Below the pieces are notes generated by a model. That model saw only the letters and a program-made list of their open reading frames with translations, had not been told where the DNA came from and did not search any database. From NCBI GenBank assembly GCA_035650355.1, contig DASRHT010000022.1, forward strand, positions 1 to 64,000: DNA of 64,000 nucleotides, read 5' to 3'. The translations under genes and the position numbers were made by a program. Source of the stretch: DASRHT01 sp035650355. GTDB taxonomy: Bacteria > Chloroflexota > Ktedonobacteria > Ktedonobacterales > Ktedonobacteraceae. Shown one piece after another: positions 1 through 8,253 of the stretch. Numbering within the stretch: position 1 is the first letter of the stretch; each line of letters starts with the position of its first letter.

Positions 1-28
1 ATTCGTGATGTTCGACCGGAGGCGGTAG

Positions 29-50
29 GGGCAATCCCTTGCGGTTGCCC
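29..50. repeat. Small hairpin downstream of the leftward conflict operon
   Basis: GGGCAA and TTGCCC (29-34 and 45-50) form a six-base stem around a ten-base loop. It lies about 70 bp beyond the stop of the last leftward gene and lacks a clear T run on either strand. It may be part of a dispersed palindromic repeat or a weak terminator. Nothing else is recognisable in bases 1-119. Confidence 0.35.
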
Positions 51-119
51 TGCTGGGGATGGGCACCTCGCGCTTGTCCTCGCTAGGGGATTACATAATT
101 TGCCTGTTATCGCTAAAAC

Positions 120-3026
120 CTAAGCCGTCTCTCCCCTCATCCTCTCCACAACTTTCCCTATCTCTTGCGCAATCTCAGCAAACGCTCGATCTGTCGATCT
201 GTACGAACTTACGGGTCTCCTATCGCGTGGCAGAACCTGAAAATAGCTAAAGGGTGTATTTCGCCAGGCGCATGGACGCAGTAGAATGGGAATGACAACG
301 GCTTCTCCTGCTCTCCGTCTCTCCAACATGCTCTGCCATGAGAGAGAGGAAGATCGCTCAGATGCAAGAAAGTCCGGGCTGATGCATACTAAAATAACAC
401 GAGCCGCATTCAAATGCTGCTCTATTTCTCTTCTCCAGTCCTGACCTGGCAGGATTTTGCTCTCATCCCATTCAGTAATATCATTTTGTCGTTTCAGTAA
501 AGCTATATGTTTTTGCAATTGTCGCACCAAAGCCGTGTCTTCACGAGCATAAGCGTAAAAGATTTCGAAAGGGCCTGCATCCGGTTCTGGTTCATCTTTT
601 GGGGCGAAATCTTCTGGGTTCAGCTTTGCCAGCAATTCGAAGGCAAAGGCGCTGGCATGGTGAGCAGCTAAGAAACTTCGCGGTTGCCTATCTTTGTCAA
701 TTAGACCTTCAATGCCGCGAATAATGGCGAACTGGACACCTGGATTAAGGTCCAGAGCCTGAAGAAAGGTTTCCACTCCCATATCTGCTGCTAGTATGTC
801 TCTCCTGAAAATTTCTAATGCGTGAGTAAGGCTGAAGAGGGTGGAGAGTTCAGGAATAGTCGAGCCGTCCAGGATAGGCCCAAAGAAAACACGCGGCGTT
901 GCTTCTGGTACTTCTGATAAGGAATCATGAGGTAGAATCCTCTGTAACCACTCATTTCTACGAGCTTCAAGTCTGGCTCGCTGTTCAAGAGCTTCGCTGA
1001 ACCCGCTCATCTCAGTTCGGGAGATAAAAGGTTGTTTCTGGCTTGGATCGTAGCAAAACACTTGTGTTGCAAAGACGACGTCCCCAGAGGTTGGCTTGTT
1101 CACTCCCACTGCGGTGCCCACGAGCAAGACCACCCGAGGATTGAAGTTGCTGATGACTCGACCGGCCTCAATAGCGACTCTGGTGGGTACACCATAAATT
1201 TGGGCCAGCCCAACTCTCCACTCTCCTTGCTCTGAGGCGAACACGCTTTGCTCATACACTGTGTCTAGATGAGTTTTTTGCTCAATATTGCCCATCTGGG
1301 CGCGTGCAGCCCAGTACTCTTCAGGCTGTGACGTCAGGATCAGGGCGTGTGGCAGGTCTGGCTCCTGTTGTTGATATACCAGATTGTTGGCGAACAGGCT
1401 GACAAGCCGCTTGTCTACTACTTCTGTAATCCCAATAATAAAGGCGTCAAAATACTCAATGAAAGACTGCCACTGCTGATACAAATAGCTATCGCAATTC
1501 GTCATCACAATCATATCAAAATGTTCGATGGGTAATGCCTGATTGTAACCTATTTTTCCATTTTCCGAAGCAGCAGGGTAAGTAACGCTAGAAGGAAAAA
1601 AGCTTTCGGAAGGATACGCTTGAAAGATGGAATATAGGTGATCCAGCGTAGTGATACAAACGGAGGCAGATGGATCAGGGATGTTGCTTGGCAAGTAGTC
1701 TATTATATAAAGATCGATCAGCTTTGCGTCTCCCTCTGAAGGGACAAACGTTTGCAAAATGCCGCTAGCATAGTTCATAGCGGTTGGCGTGTCAAGCGCG
1801 TATAAGATGCGTCTAGCTCCCCCATATTTCAGCAGGCGATGGATGATATTGAGCGCGGTGAAGGTGACGCCTGTGCCCGTTTCCATTTGGATTAGCGAGT
1901 GGCGCTTGTTCAGAGCCAGGGAGCTTTCCAGGTTGCTGATGGCCTCGAACTGGTGCATGCGCAACCCTTTGCGTTGCAGTGTTGGCATGCGTTTCAGGCG
2001 CGAACGGAATAAGTTATTTTGCGAGGTGGGTATGTTTGGCGGGGCCTGATCCAGCCACCTTGCCAGCGTTTCCGGTCGATGGAAGGTAAAGACGCGGCGG
2101 CTTTGTGACTCTGGCTCAAGGTAGTTGGTGAAGCGGATCGTTGTATTTGTAATTTCGTAGCTAAACGGTAGGATGTTATACCCTGTATGGCTGATAGATA
2201 TATTGAGCATGGATTGTATGATGCTTATCACTGCTTCTGTCGTGTCAGGTCCTTCTGGGAAAGATTTCAAAACAGTAGAGGATGCAATAGTTCCTACGGG
2301 CCTCCCTGCGACGAAAAGAAGATAGCCATGTGCGGATTCGGGGTCGCTGGTCACCGCTACACCTTCGCTGCGGTTCCGATCTGTAAAATAGTGGATCAAC
2401 TTTTGATCGGAAAATTGATATAGTGTCCATCCTGTCTGCCTGAGGTGCTCCACGATCAGGTCAGATCTTATCATCTCTACTTGAAAAACTTCCTGCTGGC
2501 TATCGATCTCTTCAGCGGCCTCTTGTAAGCTATATACCTCCTCGCCAGATAGCTTTTCCTCTTCAACAATAAAAGAAGCTTTTGAGGCTGCGGGGACTTT
2601 CTTCTCGCTGAGAACGGTTATCTCTCGCTCTTTATCTGTTGCAAGCTCGACTTTCACAACGCATTCCAGTTCGAGGTACGTTATGGGTACATCCCAGCCG
2701 TTCAGGAAGGTGATGCTGATATGGCCGCGCTCTACCTCCTGCTCGGAGGCGGTGAGCAGGTATTGGGCGGGGCCGTAGGTGCCGCCGAAGCGGTGGAGGA
2801 CGATACCGGGCTCGCGTTCGCCGTTCAACGATTCGTAGCGGAAATAGGGCTGCGTGTTGAGGATGAAGGTGATGGGGTATTCCTCCTCTGGATAGGGCCA
2901 GGGGGCGTCGGGCGAGGCGAGCTGGACATCGATGGTCATGAGATAGGTCTGACCAATCTGGGCCTCGCGCGGATAGTTGATGATGGGCCTGATCTGGATG
3001 GGTTGGGATGCCTGTGGAACGCTCAT
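120..3026 (-). CDS. Mosaic protein: HsdR-like nuclease/helicase, nucleoside-phosphorylase-like and TIR domains, mostly catalytically eroded
   Basis: A 968-residue last gene of the leftward operon. Residues about 10-130 look like a beta-rich N-terminal domain. Residues about 190-560 follow the layout of type I restriction R subunits: a nuclease-like stretch (YLLFVAGRPVGTIASS), the linker FHRPETLARWL, and helicase motif I. Motif I reads METGTGVTFTA at 381-391, with Val387 where the Walker lysine should be. Motif II (FDMIVMTNCDSY, 503-514) lacks the DEAH/DECH acids, and motif III (GITEVVDKR) lacks TATP. Residues about 560-790 resemble nucleoside phosphorylases (LLVGTAVGVNKPTSGDVV; then RGIEGLID where RGISD is usual). 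Residues about 815-960 are a TIR domain, but its usual glutamate region reads SERSSSLSWQSMLER. The start overlaps the upstream CHAT gene by 4 bp, so translation is probably coupled. Likely a sensor or scaffold of the conflict system; function inferred. Confidence 0.8.
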   Translation of the reverse strand: MSVPQASQPIQIRPIINYPREAQIGQTYLMTIDVQLASPDAPWPYPEEEYPITFILNTQPYFRYESLNGEREPGIVLHRFGGTYGPAQYLLTASEQEVERGHISITFLNGWDVPITYLELECVVKVELATDKEREITVLSEKKVPAASKASFIVEEEKLSGEEVYSLQEAAEEIDSQQEVFQVEMIRSDLIVEHLRQTGWTLYQFSDQKLIHYFTDRNRSEGVAVTSDPESAHGYLLFVAGRPVGTIASSTVLKSFPEGPDTTEAVISIIQSMLNISISHTGYNILPFSYEITNTTIRFTNYLEPESQSRRVFTFHRPETLARWLDQAPPNIPTSQNNLFRSRLKRMPTLQRKGLRMHQFEAISNLESSLALNKRHSLIQMETGTGVTFTALNIIHRLLKYGGARRILYALDTPTAMNYASGILQTFVPSEGDAKLIDLYIIDYLPSNIPDPSASVCITTLDHLYSIFQAYPSESFFPSSVTYPAASENGKIGYNQALPIEHFDMIVMTNCDSYLYQQWQSFIEYFDAFIIGITEVVDKRLVSLFANNLVYQQQEPDLPHALILTSQPEEYWAARAQMGNIEQKTHLDTVYEQSVFASEQGEWRVGLAQIYGVPTRVAIEAGRVISNFNPRVVLLVGTAVGVNKPTSGDVVFATQVFCYDPSQKQPFISRTEMSGFSEALEQRARLEARRNEWLQRILPHDSLSEVPEATPRVFFGPILDGSTIPELSTLFSLTHALEIFRRDILAADMGVETFLQALDLNPGVQFAIIRGIEGLIDKDRQPRSFLAAHHASAFAFELLAKLNPEDFAPKDEPEPDAGPFEIFYAYAREDTALVRQLQKHIALLKRQNDITEWDESKILPGQDWRREIEQHLNAARVILVCISPDFLASERSSSLSWQSMLERRRAGEAVVIPILLRPCAWRNTPFSYFQVLPRDRRPVSSYRSTDRAFAEIAQEIGKVVERMRGETA

Positions 3027-4681
3027 TCTCCCGCCTCCTCGCTAGTGGCTAAACGCAGGCGTAGACGCGCTAAGGGGTTGCCATAGTAGACGTACATGGA
3101 TGTATAGAATAGCTCTTTTTCATAGAGTGCTTTCTTGTGGGCATCTCTATTCTTGTCGGCGTTGCGAAGCTTCTCTGCGGCTTGCGCTCGCAAGTGGCGC
3201 AAGATCTCGGCAATCTGTACGCCTTCTTCCTCCTGTGCCAGTTCCAGCACAGTTTTAGCGATTAGCGAGGCGCGTACGCTATTGACGGGGGCAACCGTGC
3301 CGATATAGTTGCTGGCGCATTGCACCATAAAGCTCTCGGTAAAGTTACTGGGAGCGCTCCCCTTGTTGCGCAGCATGCGGGCGGAGTCGCAGGCATTGAC
3401 AAAAAAGATCGGGCGCGGCTCTTTATGCTCCCGCATGCGTTCCGTCTCTAAGGCGCTCAAGTGGTCGCTCGGTTGTTGGATTGCCTCATTCATTAACATG
3501 CTGCTGCCATGACCGTGGCTGGCAATGTAGACCAGGCCAACGCCTGCCAGATCTCCGCTTTCCTTCAGGCGTAGGAGTAGCTCCTCGAAATTTGCCACAA
3601 CTCTCTTCTCGAATTTGTTCAGGATAGTCTGTTCATGATCGATTCCCGCCAATCCACTATGAACGTATGCCAGCACCGATCCTTCATATACCACCTCTTT
3701 CATCTCCAGCATTTTGGCTTTGCCGAAGGGACTGAATGGGTACCAGCGCACAATGCGCGTTAGTTCGCCCAGATAGAGATAAGTATCGATCTCTAGCAGT
3801 TCCCATGCAATCTCGAAGCCGCCCCCGGTGGTATCGACAATAATAATAAACGGTAGCTTCTGGTAGTGATGGCAGGTATGAGCGAGTTTGCTGAGCCACT
3901 GCACCAGTTCTCCGGCATGGTCGCGCGAGAACTTGTGGATAGTATCGAGGATGGTGGGAATGGTTTTTTGGGGGAAGAGCTGGGCCGCGCCGACGATCAG
4001 ACGTTTATCCAGTTTTAGCTTGATCTCGCCGATGAAATGGTTGCGGCAGCGCAGCACGAGCGTGTCCGATGGGGCCGCAGCGTTTTCGCTGGCAAGCGTG
4101 AACACGGCGGCGTTCCCTGGTAGTCCGGTGGCAATATTGCAGGCTGCCAGCATCTGCGTATCTTCGAGGATTGTGTGACCCTGCACATGGAACGTCTGCA
4201 GCGCAATATTTGATCTCGGATGGAAAGATGGCTCTCTGAGCGTCAGGCTGAAGGTGAGATCGCAGGTGGGCAGGTCTGCGGGAATGGTCACACGCCAGGC
4301 AGGTAGCTCATGCCTGGGTTTGCAAATATTGTTATATGTAATATCAAATGTATGATAAAGCGGCTGATGCGGGACAAGAGGTTTGTATGTCCCTTGCACA
4401 GCTAAGGCAAAATTTCCCGTGATGAGGTGATCGACTACGTCCGGTCGATTATGGCTCTGTTCGCACTGAATGATCACCTCGTAGCTTTTGCCCGCCTCCA
4501 GTTCGTGAACTTCTATTGGTTCAGAATTGCCATCTGGCCCGGTCGTAGAGGCGTAGACTTTGATGGAGAAGCAGACGCGCACACTATCGGGTAGCTTACG
4601 TTCAGCTTGCGGACGTGTGACCTCGGCAGTATTGGCAGAGGTAAATTTGATGGCTTGCTGAATCAGACTGGCAAGACCCAT
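3023..4681 (-). CDS. CHAT-domain caspase-like protease of the MoxR-vWA operon
   Basis: A 552-residue protein. The C-terminal half is a CHAT (caspase HetF-associated with TPRs) peptidase. The expected His/Cys pair is present: YIASHGHG with His389 and FFVNACDSA with Cys431. The N-terminal about 200 residues are beta-rich and not recognised, and no TPRs are visible. It overlaps the vWA gene by 1 bp and the downstream TIR mosaic by 4 bp, so the three are co-translated. In the family, CHAT proteases act as effectors or activators in prokaryotic conflict and cell-death systems, usually held inactive until triggered. Here the adjacent AAA+ and vWA proteins would be the natural regulators (inference). 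The substrate is unknown. Confidence 0.85.
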   Translation of the reverse strand: MGLASLIQQAIKFTSANTAEVTRPQAERKLPDSVRVCFSIKVYASTTGPDGNSEPIEVHELEAGKSYEVIIQCEQSHNRPDVVDHLITGNFALAVQGTYKPLVPHQPLYHTFDITYNNICKPRHELPAWRVTIPADLPTCDLTFSLTLREPSFHPRSNIALQTFHVQGHTILEDTQMLAACNIATGLPGNAAVFTLASENAAAPSDTLVLRCRNHFIGEIKLKLDKRLIVGAAQLFPQKTIPTILDTIHKFSRDHAGELVQWLSKLAHTCHHYQKLPFIIIVDTTGGGFEIAWELLEIDTYLYLGELTRIVRWYPFSPFGKAKMLEMKEVVYEGSVLAYVHSGLAGIDHEQTILNKFEKRVVANFEELLLRLKESGDLAGVGLVYIASHGHGSSMLMNEAIQQPSDHLSALETERMREHKEPRPIFFVNACDSARMLRNKGSAPSNFTESFMVQCASNYIGTVAPVNSVRASLIAKTVLELAQEEEGVQIAEILRHLRAQAAEKLRNADKNRDAHKKALYEKELFYTSMYVYYGNPLARLRLRLATSEEAGE

Positions 4682-6594
4682 TATGGCATCACCTCCAGTT
4701 CCAGCACTTGCTCCAGCGGGGCTTTCTCCTCTATGGGGATGGAGACGAGGGTCGCGCCCAGTGCTTCGGATAGGCGTTCCGGCAGGTCGGGATAGTAGTC
4801 AGGCTGCGGATTCAAGACGACCGTCTCGACGTGTTTGAGCGTGCGAATTTTGCGTGCTTCGTGAAGAGCGTCGTCGATCCCCTCTCTACTGACCAGCATC
4901 TCCCGCTCGCCGCGCACGCTCATCTCCAGCGGAACGTTGCCGCGCCCGTCGCTAATCACGACGAAGCTGACCTTATGTGTGATGTTGCGTCCATGCTGCA
5001 ACACGCGCTGAAGCTGTTCCAGGGCCAGGCTTAAACCGTGCGCTAATGGGGTTGCTCGCCCCCGCCCGGCTTCGAGCGCGAGGCCAACGCGGGGCACCAG
5101 AATATTTTTTGCTCTCACAACCTCTGCGCGTAAAGGAGATAGCGCATCACCTGCTCCAACTTTGATAATCGTTACTGCTGCACGGACGGTATATGCGGCA
5201 TGCAGGTAAGGGAGCAGCGCCTGTTCCCAGTTATGCTTCTCGCGTATGCTGGTATAGTCGAGCAGGAGCATAAACATCTGCTCGATTGGCTGGCTACGAC
5301 GATAGCGGCGCAGGTCCATCTGCTTGATCAGCAGGCCGCGATGGGGCTCCCCGTGTTCGCGCTGGTACCAGTCCTGGCGCACTTTCTGAAAGCGGGCAGC
5401 AGCTAAAATGGTGCTGACAATCGCCAGATCGTAGAGCGTATCGCTCTCGTCCGTGCCGGTGATGACGCCATGTGCCGAGCGAGATGGCGCGTAGCGCGTT
5501 GGCGGCAGCTTTAACGCATACTCTTCCCTTTCGAGAGGCGCATCATCCTCTGGGTAAGGCTGGCGGCAGATGGTTCCGCTATCGATCACGCTCGTATGAA
5601 GCGCCTCCGGTAGCTGTACTGTCATGGGTTGTGCTATTTCTGTTTGCAGTTCTGAGCCTGGGGTTTTTGGAGTCGGGTCGGGCTCAATCGATTCCGTCTC
5701 TGTATTCTCATCAGGAAGAGCCGGGGCTTGTGCTGGTTTGGTATCGCGTTGTGGTAACCCCTGTTTTCTGCTAAAGCCCAGCACTTGCGCGGCCTTATCG
5801 ATATGGCTGGCGTTCAATTCAGCATCGCCAGCGAGTCGGGCCAGCGTTGCGGCAAAACGGGCAAGCGCAATCTCGCGGCGCGGATAATAGTTCTGTGCGG
5901 GGAGATAATCCAGGATACGTGCAAGCGCCGCGCCGGAGACCTCTACCTGCCGTTGCGCCGCCTGCCTGACCTGTTCCAGGTAAGAGGATGGAAGTGTATT
6001 ATGCATCTCAACGGCTTCGGCTGGCACTTGAGCTAATAGATGAGTGATAGCAGATGCATCATCACCGCTGTCGGACGGGACAAGCTCTTGCCAGGAGAGG
6101 CGTAGGGCGAAGCGGTCGAGCATGTGTGGCGATAGCCTGCCAATTGCGTCGCTATTGCAGCCCGCGAGCCAACACTGCTGCGGGTGCCAGCAAGAACTGA
6201 TACCGTTGCGTTCAAGGTGTACCACTTCGGCTCCCAGCAGCATCGTCATGGCCCGTGCAGCTACCAGGCTCAGCGTCGTCAGATCGGCAACCGTGATCAG
6301 TTGCAGCTCTTGCGCATTGCGCTCGGCGGAGAAGAGACGATGAACGGCGCGCTCGCCATAATAGGCAGGCAGGTACAGACTCCCCCACACATCATCATCC
6401 GTAGCCAGGGTGCCGAACGGATATTGTCTGACCGGCAGATGGCTCACAGCCTGAAGCAACTGCGCCAGGATATCCGCCAGTTGTCGTAACCGTGAATAGG
6501 GTGCGTCAAGCACGAGGATACTGCGCAGGCCGGGATTAAGAGCCGCGCAGGAGAGGCTCGTCATTAATGTTGCGTTGTCGGTTAACTCAGGCAT
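4681..6594 (-). CDS. ChlD-like protein with C-terminal von Willebrand A domain
   Basis: A 637-residue protein. Residues 1-240 resemble the N-terminal, ATPase-derived part of magnesium-chelatase D subunits but show no Walker A. Residues about 270-380 form a low-complexity, Pro- and acidic-rich linker. The C-terminal about 200 residues are a vWA fold with the segments MLLLDYTS and VVISDGRGN. The metal site reads D446-Y-T-S instead of the usual DxSxS, so metal binding may be altered. It sits 6 bp downstream of the MoxR/ChlI-type ATPase gene, and vWA/MoxR pairs work together as chaperone-like remodelling machines. It is part of a conflict operon rather than chlorophyll synthesis, since no other chelatase gene is present. 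Confidence 0.75.
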   Translation of the reverse strand: MPELTDNATLMTSLSCAALNPGLRSILVLDAPYSRLRQLADILAQLLQAVSHLPVRQYPFGTLATDDDVWGSLYLPAYYGERAVHRLFSAERNAQELQLITVADLTTLSLVAARAMTMLLGAEVVHLERNGISSCWHPQQCWLAGCNSDAIGRLSPHMLDRFALRLSWQELVPSDSGDDASAITHLLAQVPAEAVEMHNTLPSSYLEQVRQAAQRQVEVSGAALARILDYLPAQNYYPRREIALARFAATLARLAGDAELNASHIDKAAQVLGFSRKQGLPQRDTKPAQAPALPDENTETESIEPDPTPKTPGSELQTEIAQPMTVQLPEALHTSVIDSGTICRQPYPEDDAPLEREEYALKLPPTRYAPSRSAHGVITGTDESDTLYDLAIVSTILAAARFQKVRQDWYQREHGEPHRGLLIKQMDLRRYRRSQPIEQMFMLLLDYTSIREKHNWEQALLPYLHAAYTVRAAVTIIKVGAGDALSPLRAEVVRAKNILVPRVGLALEAGRGRATPLAHGLSLALEQLQRVLQHGRNITHKVSFVVISDGRGNVPLEMSVRGEREMLVSREGIDDALHEARKIRTLKHVETVVLNPQPDYYPDLPERLSEALGATLVSIPIEEKAPLEQVLELEVMP

Positions 6595-6600
6595 GCTCTG

Positions 6601-7602
6601 CTAGCTCGCTCCGCTTGAGGGTACTGGAACCAGTAGTTCTGTTAAACGTTGCGCTTCCTCGACGCCCCACTGTGCATAGTTTACCTGCTGCGCTCCGGGC
6701 AGGCGATGACGCAATACGAGGTCCGCCACCTCTTGCAGGTGTGCAAGCTTCGTCTTCGGCTCGTTGTTGAGGGCGGCATAGGCGCAGGCGGCCAGGGCGA
6801 GCAAATAATCGCTGCGGTGCCCTTCGACTTTGAATTCTCGGGAGAGCTTCACGCAGGCCGCAGCCACCTCTGACGTGAGCTTGACATTGGGAAAGCGCGC
6901 TTTCGCTGCCTTGATTTTGTTGCCCAGGTCTTGCGTGTCGGCGGAGCCTTGAGCGAGAAATCCGTCCTTGTCGCCTGTTTGCAGGGCGCGATCAAACTTC
7001 AGCACGGTCTCCAGGATCAGCAATCTGCCGTCCTTCATCTCCCCGTCCTCTGATACCTCCTGCACCTCCTCGGCACCGGCCATCAGGCCGAAGCGATCCA
7101 GGAGCTGGGGTCGTAAGCCGCCCTCTTCGGGGTTCATCGTTCCCACCAGCGTCGTCTCTATATCATGCGTCTCGTCGAGGCCCTCGCGCTGGATCACCAG
7201 TTTACCGGTCGAAGCTACGTCGAGAATGATATTGATAATATGATCGTCCAGCAGGTTGACCTCATCAATGTAGAGCAACTTGTCATGCGCGGCCTCCAGC
7301 AAGCCGACCTTTTTTATGGTTGCTCCATTCACCACCAGTTCCGTCACTTCCCAGCCGCCCACAACGCGGTCTTCGGTCGCGTTAATCGGGATTGTGACGG
7401 GGAGGTCGTTGTCCATCATGCTGGCGAAGGCGCGCACCGTCGTTGATTTCGCCGTGCCGCGTCGTCCGCTGATCAGCACGCCGCCAATGCGGGGCGCGGC
7501 GATATAGGCCAGTTCCAGGGCCAGCTTTAACTTTTTCTGTCCCACGATATAGGTATAGGGGAGGATGGTACGCAGAACAGCCTGCCGCTCGTCCTTTTTC
7601 AT
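6601..7602 (-). CDS. MoxR/ChlI-type AAA+ ATPase
   Basis: A 333-residue AAA+ ATPase of the magnesium-chelatase I / MoxR group. Walker A is SGRRGTAKST (Lys52), Walker B is LLYIDEVNLL (Asp113, Glu114), sensor 1 is GTMNPEEGG, and RPQLLDRFGL follows as the arginine-finger region. The length matches ChlI-like ATPases. It starts 1 bp after the stop of the Trypco1-like gene and is followed 6 bp later by the vWA gene. The likely role is ATP-dependent remodelling of the operon's effectors, with the vWA protein as substrate adaptor. That role is inferred from the known pairing of these families. Confidence 0.88.
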   Translation of the reverse strand: MKKDERQAVLRTILPYTYIVGQKKLKLALELAYIAAPRIGGVLISGRRGTAKSTTVRAFASMMDNDLPVTIPINATEDRVVGGWEVTELVVNGATIKKVGLLEAAHDKLLYIDEVNLLDDHIINIILDVASTGKLVIQREGLDETHDIETTLVGTMNPEEGGLRPQLLDRFGLMAGAEEVQEVSEDGEMKDGRLLILETVLKFDRALQTGDKDGFLAQGSADTQDLGNKIKAAKARFPNVKLTSEVAAACVKLSREFKVEGHRSDYLLALAACAYAALNNEPKTKLAHLQEVADLVLRHRLPGAQQVNYAQWGVEEAQRLTELLVPVPSSGAS

Positions 7603-7603
7603 C

Positions 7604-7954
7604 TTAATTCTGCTTACCCCATTTCAACGTCACCTGTAACTGTGCTTCGGATGAGGCATTCACCAGGGCCGCAATACCTGTGCTCAACTTCACGGATAGC
7701 TGGACCTCACAGGCCGAAGGACGTGCCTTCTCGGGGATTTGCTGTATGGTGTGAGCAACCTGCACAGCGCAGGTATGGATCAGTCCCATCGCCTTCTGGA
7801 ATGCCTCTTTCGCGTCTGGTATGCCCGGGCCTCTAAGCTGCTCATCGGGCGAAGTTTCCTCATAGAGATCGTAGATCGCTCTTTCAGCATCGAATTCAAT
7901 ATAGATTGGCACCTCACCCCCGTCCTCTTTCACCATATCTCGCATAATCGCCAT
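7604..7954 (-). CDS. Trypco1-like (CU044_2847-type) small conflict-system protein
   Basis: A 116-residue protein at the head of the leftward operon. The pattern fits the trypsin-co-occurring domain 1 family: an N-terminal beta segment (VPIYIEFD), a helical middle (EAFQKAMGLIHTCAVQ), then EVQLSVKLS and a C-terminal AQLQVTLKW strand. That family accompanies proteases and NTP-dependent conflict systems. Its biochemical role is not established; a regulatory or recognition module is likely. The start is well supported by AAGGAGG 8 bp upstream of the ATG. A sigma70-like promoter lies at 8034-8062. Confidence 0.75.
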   Translation of the reverse strand: MAIMRDMVKEDGGEVPIYIEFDAERAIYDLYEETSPDEQLRGPGIPDAKEAFQKAMGLIHTCAVQVAHTIQQIPEKARPSACEVQLSVKLSTGIAALVNASSEAQLQVTLKWGKQN

Positions 7955-8033
7955 CGCTTATCCTCCTTGAACAAGTTCCCTACTATCATTATTAACGTAC
8001 GCACACATATCTTTTGCTGTTATTCTAGGGTTT

Positions 8034-8062
8034 AGTATCCCAGGCAAGTTTATCGTTGTCAA
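8034..8062 (-). promoter_or_regulatory. Sigma70-type promoter of the leftward conflict operon
   Basis: On the minus strand TTGACA (8062-8057) and GATACT (8039-8034) are separated by 17 bp. The -35 is consensus and the -10 matches four of six. It lies about 80 bp upstream of the Trypco1-like start in the 299-bp divergent region. The rest of that region holds the rightward promoter and operator and no gene. Confidence 0.65.
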
Positions 8063-8177
8063 GTACCTGGCTCGTACCAACTGTGCTTAAACGTGTCTAA
8101 GCCTTCGTACCGACTCGCTTCAGCGTGTCCAATTCACTGCCAATGTATTGAGTCATTAAAACAAATTTGAACATGTA

Positions 8178-8206
8178 GTGACATTTTTCTAGAAAAATGT
8201 TATATT
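8178..8206 (+). promoter_or_regulatory. Promoter of the TPR-CHAT arm with an internal 20-bp perfect palindrome
   Basis: GTGACA (8178-8183) and TATATT (8201-8206) are spaced by 17 bp. Between and overlapping them lies the perfect palindrome ACATTTTTCTAGAAAAATGT (8181-8200). A dimeric repressor bound there would block the promoter. No regulator gene is adjacent, so the factor may be encoded elsewhere. The start codon lies 47 bp downstream of the -10. Confidence 0.65.
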
Positions 8207-8253
8207 GTAACGGTTGAGTGTGAATAGAAAGCAAGTGGGAAGGACAAGGGATA

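Noticed and set aside
2721..3086. Plus-strand reading frame of 121 codons
   Set aside because: It lies wholly opposite the start of the TIR mosaic and the end of the CHAT gene. The translation is low-complexity Gly/Val/Glu-rich and has no ribosome site or family resemblance.
4681..7602. Magnesium chelatase (ChlI/ChlD) for chlorophyll synthesis
   Set aside because: No ChlH or pigment genes are present, and the pair sits in an overlapping operon with CHAT and TIR genes. The vWA metal site is altered, so a conflict-system role is favoured.
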